A stretch of DNA of 64,000 bases, taken from Arthrobacter sp. StoSoilB19. Lineage in GTDB: Bacteria; Actinomycetota; Actinomycetes; Actinomycetales; Micrococcaceae. The notes beneath the pieces are model-generated. The model made no database searches. It had not been told where the DNA came from and saw only the letters and a program-made list of their open reading frames with translations. The position numbers and the translations under genes were made by a program. Location: the NCBI RefSeq assembly GCF_019977275.1, contig NZ_AP024650.1:3968001-4032000 (forward strand). Direction: 5' to 3'. Below, piece by piece: positions 50,237 through 58,157 of this stretch; within the stretch, counting starts at the first letter, position 1; the number at the start of each line of letters is the position of its first letter.

Positions 50237-50701
50237 ATGGACTCGCACAAGCTGCCGATCGAAAAACTGTCCTTTGACGACTGCTGGGAACTCCTTGACA
50301 CCGACACGGTGGGCAGGCTGGCCATCGTGGTGGACGGACATCCGGAAATCTTCCCCGTGAATTACGTTGTCCACCTGCGCAGCATCGTCTTCCGCACGGC
50401 ACCCGGCTCAAAACTGTGGGACGCGAAAATGGAACGCCCTGCCGCGCTGGAGATCGACGGCTACGACCCCACCACCGAACTGGCCTGGAGCGTGGTGGCG
50501 CGGGGCAATACCGGGATCATCGAAGACCAGGCCGTCAAAGATGCGGTGGACAGCCTTGGCCTGGAGCCGTGGCAGCCCGGCGAAAAGGCAAACTACGTCA
50601 GGCTGAACGCCAAGGCGCTGACCGGACGCAGGTTCCAGGTGAACCGGCCGGACGTCTGGAACACCCGCCTCCAGGACCGGCGCCGGGCGTCATTCGAATA
50701 G
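50237..50701 (+). CDS. Pyridoxamine-5'-phosphate-oxidase-like flavin-binding protein
   Basis: 154-aa split-beta-barrel protein. CWELLDTDTVGRLAIVVDG (about 14-32) is the typical N-terminal segment of actinobacterial nitroreductase/PPOX-like proteins, and the central VNYVVHLRSIVFRTAPGSKL fits an FMN- or F420-binding pocket. The ATG MDSHK is used. Substrate unknown; monocistronic. Confidence 0.85.
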   Translation: MDSHKLPIEKLSFDDCWELLDTDTVGRLAIVVDGHPEIFPVNYVVHLRSIVFRTAPGSKLWDAKMERPAALEIDGYDPTTELAWSVVARGNTGIIEDQAVKDAVDSLGLEPWQPGEKANYVRLNAKALTGRRFQVNRPDVWNTRLQDRRRASFE

Positions 50702-50739
50702 CGGCCGCTCAACGACCACGCCTTTACACGGCCGCTCCG

Positions 50740-51444
50740 TCAGGCGCTGGAGCCTGACGCCTGCCGTGAAAGCTGGGCTTCCAGCCCGGACAGCAGGATG
50801 GTGAGCCCTTGGTCAAGCTCCTTGGCGCCGTCGTAGTCAGCCAACGCCGGCGCCAGCGCACGCAGCCGGGGGAATTCCTTCGCGGGCAGCCGGTGGAGCC
50901 CCAGCCGCAGCAGCACCTCGTTCTCTTCCGGGTCCACCACGTACTCCTGCAGTTCGTTCAGGAGGTGCCCGTAGAGGAAGCCGTAGTAGGCGCGGTAGAC
51001 GTGCAGCGCATCAGCCGGCTCGAATCCTGCCGCCACCAGCAGGGTCAGGATCTGCTCCAATGGCCGCAACGTGCCCAGCGGACGCATGCCCAGCGGCGTG
51101 GAGAGGGGCCGCGTCACCAGCAGGGGGACAACGTTGGGATGCTTGAGCGCCAGCATCCGCAGGTTGTGGGCGATGCTCCGAAGCTGCGCTTTCCAATCCG
51201 GGTCCTCCGGATGAATCGGAAGCTGGTTGAGCACCAGCTCAGAAACCCCGTCCAGCAGCGCCGCGCGGTTCTCGGCGTAGCGGTACAGGCTCATCGGGTC
51301 CCGGCCAAGCTCCTGCCCCAGGCGGCGCATGGTCAGTGCATCCAGTCCTTCGGCATCAACCAGTTCCAGGGCCTTGGCCAGCACGACCTCCCTGCTCAGC
51401 CTGGCCTTGGCGGGGGTGCGGCCGGAAGCGTGCGGGGGATTCAT
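50740..51444 (-). CDS. TetR-family repressor (TetR class C-domain)
   Basis: 234-aa regulator. The HTH is LTMRRLGQELGRDPMSLYRYAENRA (about 37-60). The C-terminal domain resembles that of the tetracycline repressor class (YRAYYGFLYGHLLNELQEYV). Upstream lies a GTCTAC operator array. No adjacent divergent target gene is obvious; the next gene on the plus strand is a small conserved protein over 130 bp beyond the array. Ligand unknown. Confidence 0.87.
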   Translation of the reverse strand: MNPPHASGRTPAKARLSREVVLAKALELVDAEGLDALTMRRLGQELGRDPMSLYRYAENRAALLDGVSELVLNQLPIHPEDPDWKAQLRSIAHNLRMLALKHPNVVPLLVTRPLSTPLGMRPLGTLRPLEQILTLLVAAGFEPADALHVYRAYYGFLYGHLLNELQEYVVDPEENEVLLRLGLHRLPAKEFPRLRALAPALADYDGAKELDQGLTILLSGLEAQLSRQASGSSA

Positions 51445-51502
51445 GGTGTTGTCCTAGCGGTGGAAGTGGCGGCCCGGATTAATCGAGACGGTTGCCTTAC
51501 TT

Positions 51503-51533
51503 GTAGTCTACGGGTAAAGTCTACATCGTAGAC
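51503..51533. promoter_or_regulatory. GTCTAC operator array upstream of TetR
   Basis: GTAGTCTAC (51503-51511) is followed by the perfect palindrome GTCTAC-ATC-GTAGAC (51519-51533). The hexamer therefore occurs in two direct and two inverted copies within 31 bp, 59-89 bp before the TetR start codon. Probable autoregulatory operator. Confidence 0.7.
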
Positions 51534-51668
51534 AGGCGCTGACGACGCTGAGGCCCCGGATGCTTTTCACGGGACCCAACCTATAGATTCGATGGCCATG
51601 TGCAGGGCATCAAATCTTGCTGCTGTAGCCGAACGGCGGCGCCGAGCACTTAGCGAAGGGAAGCCATC

Positions 51669-51923
51669 ATGGCACATTCGCAGTTCGATACTTTTCTCCA
51701 CGAAGCCACCTACCCCGACCACGCCGCTGGTTCCAGCATGGACCGCGACCGCCTCTACGGCCTGTACACCAGCTGGTGCTTCCTCAACCAGCAGCCGGCC
51801 GGCACCGAGTCCACCTTCTGGGCAGCCATGAAGCACCGGATCCCGCCGCGCCGCAACGGGCTGCGCATGAAGGGTCCTGCCGCTGCGGACTACATCATGA
51901 CCAGCTACCCGGGCCTGGTCTGA
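51669..51923 (+). CDS. Small conserved protein of unknown function
   Basis: 84-aa soluble protein beginning MAHSQFDTFLHEATYPDHAA. It is basic in the C-terminal half (MKHRIPPRRNGLRMKGPAAA) and rich in aromatic residues, with a single Cys. I recognise no named domain. The ATG has GAAGGGAAG upstream and a classic terminator follows, so it is a well-formed single-gene unit. Confidence 0.8.
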   Translation: MAHSQFDTFLHEATYPDHAAGSSMDRDRLYGLYTSWCFLNQQPAGTESTFWAAMKHRIPPRRNGLRMKGPAAADYIMTSYPGLV

Positions 51924-51972
51924 GACCCCCGGATTCGTAAGAGGCCACCGGGCAGCCGGGTGGTACATGATC

Positions 51973-52006
51973 AAATGCTGTGGCACGCCCGTGCCGCAGC
52001 ATTTTT
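51973..52006 (+). terminator. Rho-independent terminator
   Basis: A 15-bp stem (AAATGCTGTGGCACG with its complement, one G:U) with a minimal loop ends in ATTTTT. It ends the small-protein gene and lies 12 bp from the convergent acyltransferase gene. Confidence 0.9.
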
Positions 52007-52017
52007 CATGCCCCGGG

Positions 52018-54507
52018 CTAGGCAGGGATGATCCGGAAGAGGAACCTGGTGCGGACCATCACCCAGAGCATCCCAAGGACCACGGCGTAGGCCACGGTGT
52101 TGAGGAGGATGCTTTGCTGCTGCAGGGCCGGGATGTTGGCCACGACGGCGATCAGCACCACGTGCATGATGAAGACGTACAGCGTGGCCCGTCCCAGCGG
52201 GACCAGGAACCAGCCCAGGGCCCGGTCCACCGGTTTCCAGTAAGCACTGAGGAATGCGTACGCAGCCACCACCAGGACCAGGACGTTGAGCAGCCGGCCC
52301 GGGGCCAGGTATGTCCGGCCGAAGAAGGCGTCATACATTGCCCGGTAGGACGCATCCGGCAGCAGCGCCAGTCGGACGTCATAGGCGTTGGCCAGGTAGG
52401 GGTTGCCCCAGGACAGGAAGGCCAAAGCGAATGCTGCCGTGGTGCAGGCAACCACCACCCACGTGTGGCGCGACAGCCACGCTGTGATGCTGCGCCGATG
52501 GTAGCCCGCAACCAGCCCAAGCACGAAAAGCACCTGCCACACCAGCAGCGGGAAGGAGTCCTCAAACTGCGAGGGCAGGATCCGGAACCTGGTCATGGCA
52601 CCTGCCGCATACACGGCAACCGACACCGCCACGACCCAGATGGCCTTTCCGCGGTTCAGCGCCGCGAGGATCAGCGGGCTGACCAGCAACAGCACCACAT
52701 AGAGCCCCATGACATTGAACTGCCAGGGACCGAACTGCAGCAGCACGATGGCCGGAAGCACCTGGGGCGGGACGGGGAACTGGAACAGCGATGACATGCC
52801 CGCATAGAGGTCGTAGGTCCGGCCGGCCCCGTTGTGCCCGGCGCCACCGGTCCCCTGGTCCACGAACGTGGTCAGGGCCTCGGTGTGGAAGAACGGGAGC
52901 AGGGACAGAAGGAAGACGCCGATCAGCACGGCCAGCGCCGTCAGGTAGAGCTTGCCGGCGCGGCGGGTCGTGAGGTCGACCACCTGCCCGAAGTCCTCCC
53001 TGGCCTTGGGTCCGTACACCATGCCCACCACCAGTCCGGAGAACAGGACGAACAGTTCCGCACCCGACACGAAGCCCACGGCCTCCTGGGTGAGCAGCTG
53101 GAACAGCGATGCCATGCCCAGGTGGTTCACCACCACAAAGACGATGGCCATCCCGCGCAGCAGATCGATGCGCGAGTCCCTGGCGGAGGGATCCTGGTAG
53201 CCCCAGGCCGTGGCTGCGTTGATCCGGCGGGGTATCTGCCACAGGGCCACCAGGAGGATGGCCATGGCGGCGGCAACAGTCCAGGCGGCAGCCCCGGAGA
53301 GCGTGTTGGCCCGGACGTAGGTGCTCCCGGATGCCACGTCGGTGACCGGCCCGGTGACCATTGGCGATGCCTTCAGCCTGTCCAGGGCCGCTTTGGCGAT
53401 GCCCGCCTGTCCCGTGAGCAGCCAGCTGATGCTCGCCACGCCGGTATCCCTGGTGCTGGTGCGCTCGTCCCAGACAACGGCGGCCGTCCCGGCAAAAGCT
53501 GGGGAAGTGGCAGTTCCCACCACCTGGTCCCACCAGCCCGCCTTGATGTCCGCCTCCTGCGCGCCGCCGGACGCGGGGCTGTAGAAAGCAGAGGTCTGGA
53601 GGAGGAACGGCTTGTTGCGCCCCTCGGAATAGGTGCCGTAGAAGTTTTCGCCGCCGGAGGCCGTCAGCATGTCCTGGAGCTCGCCGGCCCTCGGCTGGGA
53701 GTTGACGGCGGGGCCGCCGGCCGTGTCGTCGTGATAGGCGGCCAGCCCCGCCCAGTCCACTGCGTCGTCGCCCGGGTAGTAAGGGGCGTAGGCGCTGTCG
53801 CTTGAGTTCCAGGCCCCGTCGCCGTTCGTGTCCAGGAGGGAAAAGCCTTCGGTTCCGGGCTGCGGGGCATCCCGGTTGCGGTCAAAGGGGTAGTCCTTGC
53901 CCAGGTAAGGCGCCCACACCAAGGTGGCCCGGCCGCCGTCGTACTTCTTGAACGCTGCCGCCACAGCCCTGAAGGCCTGCCGGTACGCGGCGGGCTGCTG
54001 GCCCCAGGCCACCCAGCTTGCATTCATGTCCGGGGCGAACCGGATCAGCAACTGCCCCTTGAACCCGGACGTAAGGTCGCGCACCTGCGCTGCGAATGCT
54101 TCCGCTTCCGCGGTGCCGAGCTGGTCCAGGGGCACTGACGGCTTCACCGTGAGCAGGGCGTGGGCGCCTAGGGACGCGGCCTGCTGAAGGAAGCCGTCAA
54201 GGTCGTTCCGTTCCGCATCGCGGTAGGGGATGGTGATGTCGTGGCCGAAGACGGCCGGACTGGCACCAAGCCGGCCGCTGAAACCTGCGGCGGTGTCCTC
54301 GCCCCACTCGAGCACCGCGCCCAGCCAGGGCTTTCCCTTTTCCGGCGCAACGTCCGCCGCATGCGCCGGCGCAGCCGCCAGCAGGGCCAGGAGGCTGACG
54401 AGGGCCGCGGCCAGGAACGCCCCGATGGACGGCCGGCGGGTCCCCCGGATGGCGGCCTGGTGGCGCGATGTGTTTGCCCGCATGCTGACAGGACCCCCGG
54501 TGCTCAT
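52018..54507 (-). CDS. OpgC-type membrane acyltransferase with N-terminal GH26-like extracytoplasmic domain
   Basis: 829-aa two-part protein. A signal/anchor helix (about 28-50) ends AHA-AD. The extracytoplasmic domain (about 55-385) resembles beta-mannanase GH26 (LGAVLEWGED, RFAPDMNASWVAWGQQPAAY, LVWAPYLGKD). The acid/base Glu of the HEMNG motif is Asp160 here, and the expected nucleophile strand reads FLLQTSAF, so hydrolysis is doubtful. A DTNGDGAWNSSD loop (226-237) looks calcium-binding. Residues about 405-829 are an OpgC family acyltransferase, starting DSRIDLLRGMAIVFVVVNHL, with about 10 helices. It probably modifies an extracellular glycan. The start could be an ATG 24 bp downstream. 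Confidence 0.85.
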   Translation of the reverse strand: MSTGGPVSMRANTSRHQAAIRGTRRPSIGAFLAAALVSLLALLAAAPAHAADVAPEKGKPWLGAVLEWGEDTAAGFSGRLGASPAVFGHDITIPYRDAERNDLDGFLQQAASLGAHALLTVKPSVPLDQLGTAEAEAFAAQVRDLTSGFKGQLLIRFAPDMNASWVAWGQQPAAYRQAFRAVAAAFKKYDGGRATLVWAPYLGKDYPFDRNRDAPQPGTEGFSLLDTNGDGAWNSSDSAYAPYYPGDDAVDWAGLAAYHDDTAGGPAVNSQPRAGELQDMLTASGGENFYGTYSEGRNKPFLLQTSAFYSPASGGAQEADIKAGWWDQVVGTATSPAFAGTAAVVWDERTSTRDTGVASISWLLTGQAGIAKAALDRLKASPMVTGPVTDVASGSTYVRANTLSGAAAWTVAAAMAILLVALWQIPRRINAATAWGYQDPSARDSRIDLLRGMAIVFVVVNHLGMASLFQLLTQEAVGFVSGAELFVLFSGLVVGMVYGPKAREDFGQVVDLTTRRAGKLYLTALAVLIGVFLLSLLPFFHTEALTTFVDQGTGGAGHNGAGRTYDLYAGMSSLFQFPVPPQVLPAIVLLQFGPWQFNVMGLYVVLLLVSPLILAALNRGKAIWVVAVSVAVYAAGAMTRFRILPSQFEDSFPLLVWQVLFVLGLVAGYHRRSITAWLSRHTWVVVACTTAAFALAFLSWGNPYLANAYDVRLALLPDASYRAMYDAFFGRTYLAPGRLLNVLVLVVAAYAFLSAYWKPVDRALGWFLVPLGRATLYVFIMHVVLIAVVANIPALQQQSILLNTVAYAVVLGMLWVMVRTRFLFRIIPA

Positions 54508-54837
54508 TGCTGTGACGACGGGGCGGCGCCCCGGTAAGAACTTTATCGGCCCTGCGGCCCCGGGCGGCACGTGGCCGGCCGCCCACCTGCGGCGATGTCC
54601 GCCGTCGCGCTTTCCTTCAACCCCGCGCCTCCCTTCAGCGCTGCTCAATTACGGAACATGACGACGGCGGCGGTGCGGCTTGGCGCGGCAGATGTTACGT
54701 TTTTGGGGAGTAATGAGTACCGGTGTGAAGCCCTGACTGGCCGGTCGGCAACCCTCCCTTTCGCGGCGGGGTGCCTCAGGTGAATACTCGGCATATCGAC
54801 CGATTCGAGCTGCAAGCGTGAAAGAAGGAGATCCGTC

Positions 54838-55113
54838 GTGTCTGACGCACCTGCCCCTGACGAAAAATTGTCCTACCGCCTGATCACCGGCCCGGATGAC
54901 CGTTCATTCTGCGAGCGGATCTCCACGGCCCTGGCCGACGGCTATGTGCTGCACGGCAGCCCGGCAGCCACCTTCAACGGCACCAGCGTGATCGTGGCGC
55001 AGGCAGTGGTCCTTCCGGCGGCAATCGCCTCGGCCGATGCCGCGGTTGCCACCGCAGTGGATGAACTGGACGCCGAATTTGAAGGCGAGTTCGACGGCGA
55101 GGGCCACGCATGA
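54838..55113 (+). CDS. DUF1737-domain protein
   Basis: 91-aa protein. LSYRLITGPDDRSFCERIST then ALADGYVLHGSPAATFNG (about 11-50) is the DUF1737 signature; a short acidic tail follows (DELDAEFEGEFDGEG). GTG start with a near-perfect AAAGAAGGAG. Its stop overlaps the rhodanese start (ATGA). Function unknown; the operon context is sulfur metabolism. Confidence 0.85.
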   Translation: MSDAPAPDEKLSYRLITGPDDRSFCERISTALADGYVLHGSPAATFNGTSVIVAQAVVLPAAIASADAAVATAVDELDAEFEGEFDGEGHA

Positions 55114-55520
55114 GCTACGCGGGAGACCTCACGCCCCAGGAAGCATGGGAGAAGCTGGAACAGGGCGCCATCCTGGTGGACGTCCGCACCGAGGGCGAAT
55201 GGGCCCACATCGGCATTCCGGACACCAAGGCCACGGACAACGACCCCCTCTTCATCCAGTGGACCTTCCCCGGCGGCATCCCCAACCCCGACTTCATCAA
55301 CGACCTCAGCCAGCAGGCGCCCGAGGACCGTTCAACCGAACTGGTGTTCCTGTGCCGCTCCGGCCAGCGGTCCATCGCGGCAGCCATCGCGGCCACCCGG
55401 GCCGGCTTCACCTCCTACAACGTGCTGGAGGGCTTTGAAGGCGAGCCGGACCGCTATGGCGAACGCACCGTCAACGGCTGGAAAAACCGCGGCCTTCCCA
55501 CCAACCTCGGAAAGAACTAA
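55110..55520 (+). CDS. Rhodanese-like sulfurtransferase
   Basis: 136-aa single-domain rhodanese. The active-site loop VFLCRSGQRS carries catalytic C82, with ILVDVRTEGEWAHIG as the N-terminal signature. It would carry a persulfide. It is coupled to DUF1737 upstream and abuts metZ with no gap, suggesting it supplies or handles sulfide for homocysteine synthesis. Confidence 0.9.
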   Translation: MSYAGDLTPQEAWEKLEQGAILVDVRTEGEWAHIGIPDTKATDNDPLFIQWTFPGGIPNPDFINDLSQQAPEDRSTELVFLCRSGQRSIAAAIAATRAGFTSYNVLEGFEGEPDRYGERTVNGWKNRGLPTNLGKN

Positions 55521-56729
55521 GTGACCTTCAACCAAGACGCCCCCGGCTGGAACCCCGACACCCAGGCTGTCCGTGGCGGGCTGGACCGCACCAACTTCCA
55601 GGAAACGTCCGAGGCCATCTTCCTGAACTCCGGCTTCGTCTACGAATCCGCGGCAGCAGCTGAACGCGCCTTCACCGGCGAGGACGAACGCTTTGTCTAC
55701 TCCCGCTACGGAAACCCGTCCGTGGCCACCTTCCAGGAGCGGCTCCGGCTGCTGGAAGGCACCGAAGCCTGCTTCGCGACGGCGTCGGGCATGTCCGCGG
55801 TGTTCACCGCGCTTGGTGCCCTGCTGGCTGCCGGCGACCGGGTGGTGGCCGCCCGGTCGCTGTTCGGTTCGTGCTTCGTGATTTTGAACGAGATCCTTCC
55901 CCGGTGGGGCGTGGAGACCGTCTTCGTGGACGGGCCGGACCTGGACCAGTGGCGCGAGGCCCTCTCCAAGCCCACCACCGCCGTCTTCTTCGAATCCCCG
56001 TCCAACCCGATGCAGGAGATCGTGGACATCGCCGCGGTCAGCGAACTTGCGCATGCCGCCGGCGCCAAGGTGGTGGCGGACAACGTCTTCGCCACTCCCC
56101 TGCTGCAGCGCTGCGGTGACCTGGGCGCCGACGTCATCGTCTACTCCGGCACCAAGCACATCGACGGCCAGGGCAGGGTCATGGGCGGCGCCATCCTGGG
56201 CACCAAGGAGTTCATCGACGGTCCCGTAAAACAGCTCATGCGCCACACCGGGCCCGCACTCTCGGCGTTCAACGCCTGGGTCCTGACCAAGGGCCTGGAG
56301 ACCATGAGTCTGCGCGTGAACCATTCCTCCGCCACGGCGCTCCGGCTCGCAGAGTGGCTGGAAGAACAGCCCGCCGTGAGCTGGGTGAAGTACCCGCTGC
56401 TCAAGTCCCACCCGCAGTACGACCTGGCGGCACGGCAGATGAGCGCCGGCGGTACGGTCCTCACGCTTGAGCTGGCTCCCTCCGGCGGGCGCTCCGGCAA
56501 GGAAGCGGCCTTCGCACTGCTGGACGGGCTGCGCATCATCGACATCTCCAACAACCTTGGTGATTCGAAGTCCCTGATCACGCACCCCGCCACCACCACG
56601 CACCGCGCCATGGGGCCGGAAGGGCGCGCCGCCATTGGGCTCAGTGACGGCGTGGTGCGGCTCTCGGTAGGGCTCGAGGACCCGGAGGACCTCCTCCGCG
56701 ACCTGGAACAGGCACTCAAGCAGATCTAG
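55521..56729 (+). CDS. metZ: O-succinylhomoserine sulfhydrylase
   Basis: 402-aa PLP enzyme of the Cys/Met metabolism family, forming homocysteine from O-succinylhomoserine and sulfide. The PLP lysine is K212 in YSGTKHIDGQGR. The N-terminal FVYESAAAAERAF and RYGNPSVATFQERL and the C-terminal SLITHPATTTHRAM are intact. The MetZ call over cystathionine gamma-synthase rests on the FLNSGFVY and GQGRVMGGAI features and on the rhodanese partner; O-acetylhomoserine use is possible. The GTG start immediately follows the rhodanese stop. Confidence 0.9.
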   Translation: MTFNQDAPGWNPDTQAVRGGLDRTNFQETSEAIFLNSGFVYESAAAAERAFTGEDERFVYSRYGNPSVATFQERLRLLEGTEACFATASGMSAVFTALGALLAAGDRVVAARSLFGSCFVILNEILPRWGVETVFVDGPDLDQWREALSKPTTAVFFESPSNPMQEIVDIAAVSELAHAAGAKVVADNVFATPLLQRCGDLGADVIVYSGTKHIDGQGRVMGGAILGTKEFIDGPVKQLMRHTGPALSAFNAWVLTKGLETMSLRVNHSSATALRLAEWLEEQPAVSWVKYPLLKSHPQYDLAARQMSAGGTVLTLELAPSGGRSGKEAAFALLDGLRIIDISNNLGDSKSLITHPATTTHRAMGPEGRAAIGLSDGVVRLSVGLEDPEDLLRDLEQALKQI

Positions 56730-56781
56730 CCGCGCGGGAAGCCCTAGCTCCTCTGGGTCCGGGCGACGCGCTTCCTCCTTT

Positions 56782-56855
56782 CGATGCGCAGATTCCCTGG
56801 CGCGCACCAAATATGGGCCGCGAGGAGGAATCTGCGCGTCGGGAATGGATATGCG
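56782..56855. repeat. Intergenic inverted/direct repeat (REP-like)
   Basis: CGATGCGCAGATTCC (56782-56796) pairs with GGAATCTGCGCGTCG (56827-56841), allowing one G:T. The segment ATGCGCGTCG recurs just downstream at about 56851-56860. It lies between convergent metZ and the ligase gene and may serve as terminator and/or be a dispersed palindromic repeat. Confidence 0.6.
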
Positions 56856-56864
56856 CGTCGAAGG

Positions 56865-58091
56865 TCAGCTCTGGCGGACCCGCAGCAGTTCGGGCGTGCC
56901 CTCCACGTCAGCAAGGTCCAGGGCATCCCGCATGGTCACGTTGACGGCCTGCCGCACCACGGCGCCGAACCCCATGTCCTCCGGGGGCGGTCCCGCCACC
57001 GCCTTGTCCCGGGCGCGGCGCTGTTCGGCGGCTCCCGTTCCGCGGGCGATGATGTCCTCCACCCCCTGCCGTGCCAGTGCCAGCTCCCCCTGTTCGGACA
57101 GGACGGGAGCCAGGTAATCCACCAGGGACCGGACCACGTCCGCGGCCGGTGCGGGCCGGAAATTCCCAAAATCCAGGAGTTCACCGCTTAGCCCGGCGCT
57201 GCTGGCCTGCCACGAGGCCATCCGGAGGAGGACGGTGGGAACCGGCGCAGGATCCACGTCGGCCTGCCATTCCCTGCTGGCGGATTCCACCAGCGCCCGA
57301 ACCAGCACGGCAATGAGCGCTGCATCCTCGGCACGAAGGCAGACGTCCGCCACGCGAACCTCGACGGTGGGGTGGTTGCGGGACAGCCGGGCGTCGAAGT
57401 ACAGCATGCCCTCATCGAGCATGACGCCGCTTTCCAGCAGCCGCGTCACCACGCGCCGGTAGGCAGGGTACGTCCCGTAAATACCGGCCGGGCCCGCCGT
57501 GGGCCACCGGTTCCAGGCCTGGGTGCGGTAGCTTTCAAACCCGGTCGGAACGCCGTTCCAGAAGGGTGAATTGGCGCTCAGGGCCGTCAGCACTGCCAGC
57601 TTGTCGCGGATCCGGTCCAGGACCGCCACGCCCTCTTCGGGCGATTCGATGAACGTGTGCACATGGAAGCCGCAGGTCAGCTGCTCCTGGGCGGTGAGGC
57701 CGAAGCGCTCCAGCATTTTGGCGTACCGGGGGTCGGGCGTCGTGTGGGTGGTGGAGGCCAAGGGCGAGGTGGCGAGGGCCGCCACCCTGGCGCCATGCTT
57801 CCTGGCGGCCTGGTCCGCCAGGGCGCGGCCCGCGCGGATCTGTTCGAGCAGGCTCCCGTATTCGAGGCACGGACGGGTCTGGGTCTCGATCTGCTCAAGC
57901 TTCAGCTCGGCACTCAAGCCCATCTCGTCGTCGTAATCCGCCTGTTTTCCGGAGTGGTGGACCTCCGGGTCCACGGGAAGATCGTCAGCCGCAACGCGGT
58001 GGCCGGCCAGGAGGGCGTCGGCCAGGGCAAGGGGTTCCCCGGACTCCGGATCAACGATCAGGAGTTCCTCCTCTACGCCAAAAGTACGCAT
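56865..58091 (-). CDS. YbdK-type carboxylate-amine ligase (GCS2 family)
   Basis: 408-aa ATP-dependent ligase related to glutamate-cysteine ligase type 2. The N-terminus MRTFGVEEELLIVDPESGEP and LKLEQIETQTRPC form the ATP/metal site; TCGFHVHTFIESPEEG and RNHPTVEVRVADVC follow. Members have weak gamma-glutamylcysteine synthetase activity or unknown substrates. I chose the MRTFGVEEE start; the in-frame extension upstream is not conserved-looking. It has only a short leader on the minus strand. Confidence 0.87.
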   Translation of the reverse strand: MRTFGVEEELLIVDPESGEPLALADALLAGHRVAADDLPVDPEVHHSGKQADYDDEMGLSAELKLEQIETQTRPCLEYGSLLEQIRAGRALADQAARKHGARVAALATSPLASTTHTTPDPRYAKMLERFGLTAQEQLTCGFHVHTFIESPEEGVAVLDRIRDKLAVLTALSANSPFWNGVPTGFESYRTQAWNRWPTAGPAGIYGTYPAYRRVVTRLLESGVMLDEGMLYFDARLSRNHPTVEVRVADVCLRAEDAALIAVLVRALVESASREWQADVDPAPVPTVLLRMASWQASSAGLSGELLDFGNFRPAPAADVVRSLVDYLAPVLSEQGELALARQGVEDIIARGTGAAEQRRARDKAVAGPPPEDMGFGAVVRQAVNVTMRDALDLADVEGTPELLRVRQS

Positions 58092-58157
58092 ACGAACATT
58101 CTGCGATACTTGTCCGGCATTCGAGGGGCCCCGGCGATTCATGACGAACCGTGAATG

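Noticed and set aside
54571..54783. Short open frame between the acyltransferase and DUF1737 genes.
   Set aside because: No RBS or recognisable motif, and it partly overlaps the antisense of the upstream region; looks non-coding.
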